From: an uncultured bacterium
Lineage (GTDB): Bacteria; Bacillota; Clostridia; Lachnospirales; Lachnospiraceae
Assembly (NCBI GenBank): GCA_947086625.1
Contig: CAMTZV010000152.1
Span: forward strand, 1-5,324
DNA: 5,324 bases
Direction of reading: 5' to 3'
Shown: positions 1-5,324 of the stretch, in pieces
How the letters are laid out: each line of letters opens with the position of its first letter
Position numbering within the stretch: the stretch's first letter is position 1
The notes under the pieces: model-generated
What the model saw: only the letters and a program-made list of their open reading frames with translations
Told to the model about the DNA's origin: nothing
Databases searched by the model: none
Position numbers and translations under genes: made by a program

Positions 1-71
1 CTCGGTGATTATACCTCTATATTTTGTCTGGTGCATTAAGGAAACCTCAGACATGGTAAATGTTTATAACT

Positions 72-110
72 TCTGATGGAGAGGGAATTCTCCTTCTGTT
101 ATTTATCAGA
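72..110 (+). promoter_or_regulatory. Possible bulged hairpin in the 5' leader
   Basis: TCTGAT (72-77) pairs with ATCAGA (105-110), and directly inside it GGAGA (78-82) pairs with TCTCC (89-93) around a 6-nt loop. The 11 nt at 94-104 would form a one-sided bulge. No T-tract follows, so this is not an intrinsic terminator. Whether it is transcribed or folds is unknown; in AT-rich leader DNA such pairings can occur by chance. Confidence 0.25.
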
Positions 111-134
111 TATGACCTTGTAACTTATTAACTC

Positions 135-153
135 TATAGCTCTTGTGGCTATA
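135..153 (+). promoter_or_regulatory. Small hairpin just before the HAD-IIB ribosome binding site
   Basis: TATAGC (135-140) and GCTATA (148-153) form a perfect 6-bp inverted repeat around a 7-nt loop. It ends 13 nt before the AAGAGGA ribosome binding site. It could be an operator half-site pair or an mRNA stem. On neither strand is it followed by a run of T, so a terminator is unlikely. Function unknown. Confidence 0.25.
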
Positions 154-179
154 TCATTATTATACTAAGAGGATATTGT

Positions 180-1088
180 ATGATTAAAGTGATTGCGAGC
201 GATTTAGACGGCACGCTCTTAAACGACGAGCACGAGTTAGACGAGCGCACGGCAGCGGCGATCCGCCGGGCGCAGGAGAACGGCATCCGCTTTATCATCG
301 CCACCGGACGGAATTTCACGCAGACGAAGGAACAGCTGCAGGACTTCGATCTCACATGCGACTATGTCCTGGCGAGCGGTGCGGAAGTACGGGACGAGAA
401 ACAGCAGATCGTAAGCCAGGTATCGATGGATCTGACGCTCTGTGAAACGCTTTACGAGGAGATTAAAAAGTGGCCGGTGTCCGTCATTTTTTCCACGGAT
501 TCCTATGATTACCGCATCGGCACGCCGGAGGAGATCGAGGAAAGCCTGATCTTGCAGGGACAGAAATTCCACGTGAACATGTCGCGTGAGGAAATCACAG
601 CCTCCGCTGCATTTCAGCGTATGAAGCGCAACACCCGCGCGAGTGCGGATTTTTCCCAGCTGAAAGCCTCCGGCGCGGCCGTCTACAAGATGTTCCTGTT
701 TTCCGACGACGTGGCAATGCTAAAGCGCCTGGACGCGGTGCTGGCAAAGGAGGCGCGCATCGCGGTTGCCGCTTCCTTCGAGACGAATCTGGAGATCACA
801 GACGTCCGCGCGCAAAAAGGCCCCGTCTTAAAGGCGTACATCGAATCTCTCGGCTATGCAATGGATGAGGTGATGGTGTTCGGGGACAGCACGAATGATT
901 CCTCCATGCTCTCGATGGACTTCGGCGCAACGATCGCGATGGAAAACGCCATGCCGGAGGTAAAGAAGATTGCCAGATACGTGACAAAGTCCAACACACA
1001 GGCGGGCGTGGCGTATGCGATCGAGCAGCTTCTAAAACGGCAGGCTTCCGGTCAGTCTGACGACGGCCCTGCCGGTTCGCGGGCATAA
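180..1088 (+). CDS. Cof-type HAD-IIB family phosphatase
   Basis: Cytoplasmic haloacid dehalogenase-superfamily phosphohydrolase of the Cof/YidA type, which dephosphorylates small phosphorylated metabolites such as sugar phosphates or cofactor precursors; the substrate cannot be read from the sequence. At 302 residues it is slightly longer than the usual 265-290. Motif I is DLDGTLL at the N-terminus with nucleophile D8 and acid/base D10. Motif II is ATGR with T42. The C2B cap follows (about residues 80-190). The motif III lysine is K213 in AQKG, and motif IV is GDSTND (235-240) for magnesium. The NLEI segment (203-206) just before K213 is also typical. The ATG start is supported by AAGAGGA 6 nt upstream and by motif I beginning at residue 7. 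The last 15 or so residues (Ser/Gly/Ala/Asp-rich) extend past the usual family end and overlap the convergent CPBP gene by 37 bp. Family call is secure; substrate unknown. Confidence 0.95.
   Translation: MIKVIASDLDGTLLNDEHELDERTAAAIRRAQENGIRFIIATGRNFTQTKEQLQDFDLTCDYVLASGAEVRDEKQQIVSQVSMDLTLCETLYEEIKKWPVSVIFSTDSYDYRIGTPEEIEESLILQGQKFHVNMSREEITASAAFQRMKRNTRASADFSQLKASGAAVYKMFLFSDDVAMLKRLDAVLAKEARIAVAASFETNLEITDVRAQKGPVLKAYIESLGYAMDEVMVFGDSTNDSSMLSMDFGATIAMENAMPEVKKIARYVTKSNTQAGVAYAIEQLLKRQASGQSDDGPAGSRA
1034..1074 (-). terminator. Candidate intrinsic terminator of the minus-strand operon
   Basis: Read on the minus strand, CGGCAGG pairs with CCTGCCG (plus-strand positions 1068-1074 and 1038-1044) in a 7-bp GC-rich stem. 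An inner stem is formed by CCG/CGG plus GTCA/TGAC with a 3-nt loop (1048-1066). TTTT follows at once (complement of 1034-1037) and is then interrupted by AG. The CPBP stop codon (1052-1054) lies in the hairpin loop region. The T-run is short, so termination may be partial. On the plus strand no T-run follows, so it would not end the HAD-IIB transcript. The element lies entirely inside the HAD-IIB coding sequence. Confidence 0.45.
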
Positions 1089-1930
1089 GGCTCTCTCTCC
1101 GGAAACCGGGCGATACAAAAGCCCGCCAGCCCTGCCGCAGCCGCAAACGCGGCCAGTGTAACCGCCCAGTACGCTGCACTGCCCTTCGCCAGACCTGCAA
1201 AAAGCCCAAGCTCACCGCGCAGCACGGACAGCAGATTTGCCGCGATGTGGCCGCACATGGGGACACGCACATCCCCGCAGCGCTCCATCAGGATACCGAG
1301 CAAAAGCCCAAGGCCAAACGCGTACAGCGTCTGCACAACGTTCATGTGCATGACGCCAAAGAGCAGCGCGCTTGAGACGATCGCGCCCCACCGCCCGAGC
1401 CAGTCCCGCAGGCGCGAAAAGACGATGCCCCGGTACAAAAGCTCCTCCGTGACGGGCGTCAAAATGCACAGCACCGCGATCTCCCAAAACAGGCCTGACG
1501 AGTAAAACGAGCGCTCCACAAACCGATAGCCCTCGGAGCGCTGCAAAAGCTCTGTCATGGCAAACAGGTTGTTGAGCGCAAAGCTCCCAAGCCCCAGCAT
1601 AAGCGCCGAAAGCAGACACCCCGACGCCGTTTGCCCCGTCGTATCTGACCGGTGCACGCCGTCAAAAGCGCCCGGAAGCACGCGCGCCGCATCAAAGGCC
1701 CGCACGGGCAGGCAGCCCTTATCCCGGCGCCCGCCCTTCAAAAACGAAAGATACAAGGCAGCCAGCCCGCCGAGCGTATCCACGCCCTGGCGCATCACCG
1801 CGTCAAACCCCGCCGTAAAGGGAAGCATCTGCTGCATGACATCCAAAATCTGACTCGTCGCAAAATACAGCAAAATCGGATAGATCACCGGCCACAGCCG
1901 CATGTTTTTCGTGTTTGCTCCCGCCGACAT
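1052..1930 (-). CDS. CPBP family intramembrane metalloprotease (CAAX protease/Abi homologue)
   Basis: Predicted 292-residue multi-pass membrane protein of the CPBP family (PF02517), related to Rce1-type prenyl proteases and to bacteriocin self-immunity proteins. All three active-site motifs are present: EExxxR (E162, E163, R167, in EELLYRG), FxxxH (F191, H195) and HxxxN (H228, N232). These suggest a working glutamate/histidine membrane-embedded protease rather than a dead homologue. Hydrophobic segments lie near residues 12-30, 48-65, 104-123, 145-160, 182-194, 201-215 and 252-273. The region at about 66-100 is polar and probably an exposed loop. The start is supported by GGGAGG (complement of 1940-1945) 9 nt upstream. 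It is the last gene of the cluster, 43 bp after the HAD-IA gene. Its C-terminal tail, after about residue 274, is polar and is encoded opposite the HAD-IIB gene. The substrate is unknown; a role in peptide processing, immunity or signalling is only inferred from the family. Confidence 0.9.
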   Translation of the reverse strand: MSAGANTKNMRLWPVIYPILLYFATSQILDVMQQMLPFTAGFDAVMRQGVDTLGGLAALYLSFLKGGRRDKGCLPVRAFDAARVLPGAFDGVHRSDTTGQTASGCLLSALMLGLGSFALNNLFAMTELLQRSEGYRFVERSFYSSGLFWEIAVLCILTPVTEELLYRGIVFSRLRDWLGRWGAIVSSALLFGVMHMNVVQTLYAFGLGLLLGILMERCGDVRVPMCGHIAANLLSVLRGELGLFAGLAKGSAAYWAVTLAAFAAAAGLAGFCIARFPEREPYAREPAGPSSD

Positions 1931-1973
1931 TCAGCAAAACCTCCCTGCCCTTTTTCCCGCCGCACTGCGCCGG

Positions 1974-2627
1974 CTACTCTGCCGCATCCAGATATTCCTC
2001 TACCTGTGCCATCGTGTCAAAGACCGCCACCGCACCGGACTCCAGAAGCTCCTCTCTCGTACCAAAGCCAAAGGTCACGCCGACACAGTCGATGCCCGCC
2101 GCCTTTGCACCCAACACATCATATTTTGTATCGCCGATGAGCACAACCTCATTTAAATCCGTCACGCCCATACGCCGAAACGCCTCTTTTAGAACGAGCA
2201 CCTTTTCCCGGCGCTCGGGCGTTTTCGTCGCCCCGACGATGTAATCAAAATAGTGCGCCACACCGAGATTTTCCAGAATCCCCTGACAGTTCTCCTCCGG
2301 CTTTGAGGAGGCGAGCGCAATTATATACCCTTTCTCGCGCAGATGCTGCAAAATTTCCTGCGCTCCCGGATAGAGCGCGCACTCGTTCATCCCGATCGAA
2401 TCATAATACTCGCGGTATTTTGAGATCGTCGGCTCGATGTGCTCCTTTGGAATGTGGTATTTCGCGTCAAACATGAGCGCCAGCGGAGGCCCGATAAAGC
2501 AGCGCAGCGATTCCAGATCCTGCTCCTCGATACCCATATACTCCCGCAGCGCAAACTGCACGCCCTTCGTAATTCCCTCCTGTGAATTGACCAGCGTTCC
2601 ATCCAGATCAAACAATACCTTTTTCAT
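1974..2627 (-). CDS. HAD-IA family hydrolase, phosphoglycolate phosphatase/PpaX-like
   Basis: Cytoplasmic 217-residue HAD phosphatase of subfamily IA, a usual length for the Gph/PpaX/YjjG-like group. Motif I is DLDGTLVNS with nucleophile D7 and acid/base D9. A helical C1 cap (about 15-85) follows, with the FIGPPL segment typical of this group. Motif II is ASSKP (S107), motif III is probably K142, and motif IV is GDTKYD (165-170) with acidic D166 and D170, continuing as VLGAKAAGI. Candidate substrates from the family include phosphoglycolate, pyrophosphate and nucleoside monophosphates; the sequence alone does not decide. The start codon overlaps the parC stop by one base (TGATG), with AAAAGGAG 10 nt upstream inside the end of parC, so translation is probably coupled to parC. 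It is followed by the CPBP gene after 43 bp. The other HAD in the window has a different cap class and is not a recent duplicate. Confidence 0.92.
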   Translation of the reverse strand: MKKVLFDLDGTLVNSQEGITKGVQFALREYMGIEEQDLESLRCFIGPPLALMFDAKYHIPKEHIEPTISKYREYYDSIGMNECALYPGAQEILQHLREKGYIIALASSKPEENCQGILENLGVAHYFDYIVGATKTPERREKVLVLKEAFRRMGVTDLNEVVLIGDTKYDVLGAKAAGIDCVGVTFGFGTREELLESGAVAVFDTMAQVEEYLDAAE

Positions 2628-4867
2628 CAGCGTTTTACTCCTTTTGTATCCCGGTTGCAGATGTGCAGGCGGTTTAACGCCACCTGAGCATCCTTTCCTC
2701 CATACCGCATTTCATTATCCCCACCGTCCAGATAGTGGATCGCGGCAAGCGTATCGCCCGGGGCGAGCCGCATCCCGCGCACGCCGAGCGCCGTCTTTTT
2801 CTTCTCCGGCACCGTGTCGATGGAAATCCGTAAAAACACGCTCTTTTCCGACTCCATCACGAGTGTCGCGCCCGGCCCCGCCGCGCCGACAAAAATCAGC
2901 TCGTCCCCGTCAGCCAGCTTTGTCGCGGCGGTCGTACGCTTCCCGACCTCAAACTCCGCGCCGTCCACCAGCTTTAACATGGAGGTTTTTGTTCCAAAAA
3001 TCAATTTCTTATTTAATACATCATTCATCGCCGACAAGTAGACGAGCTGCTCCGCACTGCTGTCGTAGTTGCTCAGATTGTCGATCGGCGTACCCTTGTC
3101 CCGGAACCTGCCAAACGGCAGGTCGAGCACCTTCAGCAGATGCATATTCCCCCTGTTGGTAAACAGGCAGATCCTGTCCGTATTTTTGCACGTCAGAACA
3201 TAGCGGTTCTCGGCGTCCGCCGCTTCTTTGTTTCGCTCGTATGTCGCCACATCCACGGCCTTTGCATAGCCGAAGCGGTCCATGAGCACGACAACATCCG
3301 TCTCCTCAATCTTCGGCTCGGCGACGATGGCCTCCGCCACGTTGTCGATCGTCGTGCGCCGCTGCCGCCCGTAAGCCTTTCGGTAGCCGTCCAGCTCCTT
3401 TATGATGACCTTTGCCATCACCGCGCGGCTTCCGAGAATCTTTTCATACTCCGCGATGTTTTTCATCGTCTGCTCATGCTCCTTAAGGAGCGCTTCAAGC
3501 TCCAGGCCGATAAGCTTGTACAGGCGCATCTCCAGAATTGCAGTCGCCTGCCGCTCCGTGAAGCGCAAAAGCTTCGCATCCTGTTCCGATTCTATATGTT
3601 TAAATTTTATATTTGACGTGTCACCGGATATCAGACAGGCCTTCGCATCCTTCACATTTTTGCTGCCCCGCAGAATCTCGATGATCAGATCGATCACGTC
3701 GCATGCCCGGATCAGCCCCTCCTGTACCTCCTGCTTTTCCAGCTCCTTTGCAAGCAGCGTCTTATATTTTCGCGTGGCAAGCTCATACTGGAAATCCACA
3801 TGGTGGCGGATGAGCGGCACAAGCCCCATCGTCTCCGGCTTTCCGTCCGCGACCGCCAGCATGTTTACGCCAAACGTGTCCTCGAGCTTTGTCTTTTTAT
3901 AGAGAAGGTTGCAGAGATTTTCCGCGTCCGCGCCCTTTCGAAGCTCAATCACAATGCGGATGCCTTCTTTCGAGGACTGGTTCGAGATATCGACGATATC
4001 ATTCGTCTGCTTTTTCTCCACCAGACCGTACACATCGTTCAAAAACTTGCCGATGCCCGCACCGATCATCGTATACGGAATTTCGGTGACGACGATGCAC
4101 TCCTTTCCTCCCTTCAGCTTTTCAATGGCAACCCTGCCGCGGACCTTGATCTTCCCGACACCCGTCGAATAGATGGAGAGCAGCTCGTCCTGATTTGTGA
4201 CAATGCCCCCGGTGGGAAAATCCGGCCCCTTGATGTACTCCATCATCTGCTCCGTATTGATATCCGGATTTTTCATGTACGCCTTGACACCCTCGATGAC
4301 CTCGACAAAATTGTGAGGCGGAATCGATGTGGCCATGCCGACCGCAATACCCTCCGCGCCGTTGATCAGAAGATTCGGCACCTTCACCGGAAGCACCTCG
4401 GGCTCCTTCTCCGTCTCGTCAAAATTCGGTACAAAGTCTACCACATCCTTGTCCAGATCCGCCAGATACGCCTCCTGCGTAATCTTTTGCAGACGCGCCT
4501 CGGTGTAACGCATCGCCGCCGCGCCGTCCCCCTCGATGGAGCCAAAATTGCCGTGCCCGTCCACGAGCGGCAGCCCCTTCTTAAAATCCTGCGACATGAC
4601 CACCAGTGCGTCGTAGATGGAGCTGTCGCCGTGCGGATGATATTTACCCATCGTATCACCTACGATGCGGGCACTCTTGCGGTAGGGCCGGTCATAGCGG
4701 ATCCCCAGCTCGTACATGTCGTAGAGCGTCCTGCGCTGCACCGGCTTTAAGCCGTCCCGCACATCCGGCAGGGCGCGGGCGATGATAACGCTCATTGCAT
4801 AATCAATATACGATTTCTGCATGACCTCCGAATACTCGGTCCGTATCAGTCTCTCCTGTTCATCCAT
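2627..4867 (-). CDS. DNA topoisomerase IV subunit A (ParC-like, type IIA topoisomerase)
   Basis: A 746-residue DNA breakage-reunion subunit. With the B subunit encoded just upstream it would form an A2B2 enzyme that passes one DNA duplex through another using ATP. The winged-helix/tower core occupies about residues 1-495. The catalytic pair is R120-Y121 (in AAMRYTEARL), and Y121 would attach covalently to DNA. I174 matches the DNA-bending isoleucine. The quinolone-determining region HPHGDSSIYD has S82 and D86, the drug-sensitive type residues. The C-gate segment carries an extra 20 or so residues (about 409-432) compared with typical GyrA. The C-terminal beta-pinwheel (about 500-746) contains repeats such as LFTNRGN and GVRGMRL but no QRRGGKG-like GyrA-box where expected (about 542-556). 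That points to topoisomerase IV rather than gyrase. The start is backed by AAGGAG 11 nt upstream (4879-4884). It lies 91 bp after the B-subunit stop and overlaps the next gene's start by one base. A gyrase A of divergent type is the alternative. Confidence 0.93.
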   Translation of the reverse strand: MDEQERLIRTEYSEVMQKSYIDYAMSVIIARALPDVRDGLKPVQRRTLYDMYELGIRYDRPYRKSARIVGDTMGKYHPHGDSSIYDALVVMSQDFKKGLPLVDGHGNFGSIEGDGAAAMRYTEARLQKITQEAYLADLDKDVVDFVPNFDETEKEPEVLPVKVPNLLINGAEGIAVGMATSIPPHNFVEVIEGVKAYMKNPDINTEQMMEYIKGPDFPTGGIVTNQDELLSIYSTGVGKIKVRGRVAIEKLKGGKECIVVTEIPYTMIGAGIGKFLNDVYGLVEKKQTNDIVDISNQSSKEGIRIVIELRKGADAENLCNLLYKKTKLEDTFGVNMLAVADGKPETMGLVPLIRHHVDFQYELATRKYKTLLAKELEKQEVQEGLIRACDVIDLIIEILRGSKNVKDAKACLISGDTSNIKFKHIESEQDAKLLRFTERQATAILEMRLYKLIGLELEALLKEHEQTMKNIAEYEKILGSRAVMAKVIIKELDGYRKAYGRQRRTTIDNVAEAIVAEPKIEETDVVVLMDRFGYAKAVDVATYERNKEAADAENRYVLTCKNTDRICLFTNRGNMHLLKVLDLPFGRFRDKGTPIDNLSNYDSSAEQLVYLSAMNDVLNKKLIFGTKTSMLKLVDGAEFEVGKRTTAATKLADGDELIFVGAAGPGATLVMESEKSVFLRISIDTVPEKKKTALGVRGMRLAPGDTLAAIHYLDGGDNEMRYGGKDAQVALNRLHICNRDTKGVKR
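2638..2645 (-). promoter_or_regulatory. Ribosome binding site of the HAD-IA gene, inside parC
   Basis: AAAAGGAG on the minus strand lies 10 nt before the HAD-IA ATG and within the last codons of parC. Together with the TGATG stop/start overlap it supports reinitiation by ribosomes finishing parC, and it fixes the HAD-IA start at 2627. Confidence 0.75.
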
Positions 4868-4958
4868 TGATTCAATCTCTCCTTACATCAGATGCTCCGG
4901 CAGCGGCCCGTCCTTCGTGTACTGTCTCACTGAACCAGCCGTCCGCGAACCCTTCCCG
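4868..4958 (-). other. Spacer between the topoisomerase B and A genes
   Basis: This 91-bp gap carries the parC ribosome binding site (AAGGAGAG, 4877-4884) and no evident promoter or terminator, in keeping with cotranscription of the two subunits. It is GC-rich like coding DNA. The parC reading frame is open upstream as far as a TAA (4883-4885) that overlaps the ribosome binding site; the open stretch includes a possible 15-residue GTG-started peptide (4883-4930), which has no good ribosome binding site of its own. I do not call it as a gene. Confidence 0.6.
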
Positions 4959-5324
4959 TCAGATATCCAGCTGTGCATCCCTTGCGTGCTCGTAGATAAA
5001 CGCCTTTCTCGGCGGCACATCCGTTCCCATGAGCATTGCGGTCACGTCGCTCGCCATCCGCCCGTCCTCGATTTCCACCTTTTTTAACAGGCGGGTTTCG
5101 GGATTTAACGTCGTCTCCCAGAGCTGCTCCGCGTCCATCTCGCCAAGTCCCTTGTAACGCTGCAGGGTAAAGCTTCCGGTGTGCTTTTTCCGGTACTTTT
5201 CCAGCGCCGCATCGTCGTAGAGATACTCCTCCGCACCTTTTTTCGGCATCGCCTTGTACAACGGCGGCATCGCGATATACACATGGCCCTCAAAGATCAG
5301 CTCCGGCATAAAGCGGTAAAAGAG
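4959..5324 (-). CDS. DNA topoisomerase IV subunit B (ParE-like), C-terminal 121 residues, partial
   Basis: Final part of a type IIA topoisomerase ATPase subunit; the frame is open to the window edge, so the 5' end lies outside. The visible piece starts at the end of the TOPRIM domain (LFYRFMPELI, then GHVYIAMPPLYK at fragment residues 14-24, the GyrB/ParE signature). It continues with the conserved QRYKGLGEM (55-63), LWETTLNPETR (68-78) and a terminal MLMGTDVPPRKAFI helix region. The ATP-binding GHKL domain, the transducer and the metal-binding TOPRIM residues (EGDSA, DxD) are off-window and cannot be checked. ATG codons in the visible part are internal methionines, not starts, because upstream codons (LFYRF) also match the family. 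The ParE rather than GyrB label rests mainly on the adjacent A subunit lacking a GyrA-box. The usual parE-parC order is kept. Confidence 0.9.
   Translation of the reverse strand, partial: LFYRFMPELIFEGHVYIAMPPLYKAMPKKGAEEYLYDDAALEKYRKKHTGSFTLQRYKGLGEMDAEQLWETTLNPETRLLKKVEIEDGRMASDVTAMLMGTDVPPRKAFIYEHARDAQLDI

Larger units (their letters stand above)
1..179. other. AT-rich intergenic leader upstream of the HAD-IIB gene
   Basis: No gene of convincing length is present here. The stretch is much more AT-rich than the coding DNA that follows, as expected for a promoter/5' UTR region. It holds three short inverted repeats (25-30 with 48-53, 72-82 with 89-110, 135-140 with 148-153), described separately. 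A ribosome binding site AAGAGGA (167-173) sits 6 nt before the ATG at 180. I could not assign a convincing sigma-70 promoter: the TATACT at 161-166 is too close to the ribosome binding site and has no good -35 partner, so the real promoter may lie further upstream, possibly outside the window. Confidence 0.7.

Noticed and set aside
161..166. TATACT as a -10 promoter element for the HAD-IIB gene
   Set aside because: Transcription would start at about the ribosome binding site, and no acceptable -35 hexamer lies 16-18 nt upstream.
237..572. Minus-strand open frame opposite the HAD-IIB gene
   Set aside because: Antisense shadow of the motif I-cap region of a clear phosphatase gene; no plausible ribosome binding site or domain.
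1107..1125. CGGGC/GCCCG inverted repeat as a terminator for the HAD-IIB gene
   Set aside because: Only a 5-bp stem with a 9-nt loop and no T-run on the plus strand; it lies in CPBP coding sequence and is expected by chance in GC-rich DNA.
1212..1619. Second minus-strand open frame inside the CPBP gene
   Set aside because: It is an out-of-frame shadow of the CPBP gene, whose own frame carries all three protease motifs.
2437..3162. Open frame of 241 codons on the plus strand across the HAD-IA/parC junction
   Set aside because: Antisense to two well-recognised genes; the translation is Ser/Arg/Pro-rich low-complexity sequence without motifs.
4607..4639. Fluoroquinolone-resistance changes in the A subunit
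   Set aside because: The key positions (S82 and D86) carry a Ser and an acidic residue, the sensitive-type pattern, so no resistance claim is supported.
3800..4750. Long open frame of 316 codons on the plus strand
   Set aside because: It is fully antisense to the conserved core of parC, its translation is rich in Arg/His/Leu with no recognisable domain, and it reflects the third-position GC bias of the real gene.

Overview
This window looks like ordinary chromosomal DNA from a low-GC-lineage anaerobic Firmicute with a moderately GC-rich genome. A Lachnospiraceae-type member of Clostridia is my best guess. That is inferred from the topoisomerase sequences, the strong AGGAG-type ribosome binding sites and the gene order; no taxonomic marker was searched.

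Layout. Positions 1-179 are an AT-rich non-coding leader with several small inverted repeats. It precedes a plus-strand gene (180-1088) for a Cof-type HAD-IIB phosphatase. The rest of the window is a minus-strand gene cluster, transcribed right to left: the 3' end of a type II topoisomerase B subunit (parE-like, 4959-5324, cut by the window edge), a complete A subunit (parC-like, 2627-4867), a HAD-IA phosphatase of the phosphoglycolate phosphatase/PpaX type (1974-2627), and a CPBP (CAAX protease/Abi) membrane protein (1052-1930). The last gene converges on the plus-strand HAD gene, and the two coding regions overlap tail to tail by 37 bp.

How the genes relate. The B and A subunits together would form a heterotetrameric topoisomerase. 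The A subunit has the catalytic Arg-Tyr pair but no GyrA-box, so topoisomerase IV (chromosome decatenation) fits better than gyrase. The HAD-IA start codon overlaps the parC stop (TGATG), so translation is probably coupled. The CPBP gene follows 43 bp later with its own ribosome binding site, so all four minus-strand genes are probably one operon. A GC-rich hairpin followed by TTTT lies at the CPBP stop, inside the 3' end of the opposing HAD gene, and is the best candidate for the operon's terminator.

I found no RNA genes, mobile elements, CRISPR arrays, long repeats or clearly novel system. The most interesting points are the overlapping gene ends with an embedded terminator, the alternative pairings possible in the leader of the plus-strand gene, and the conserved-looking but functionally unexplained coupling of a phosphatase and a membrane protease homologue to topoisomerase IV.
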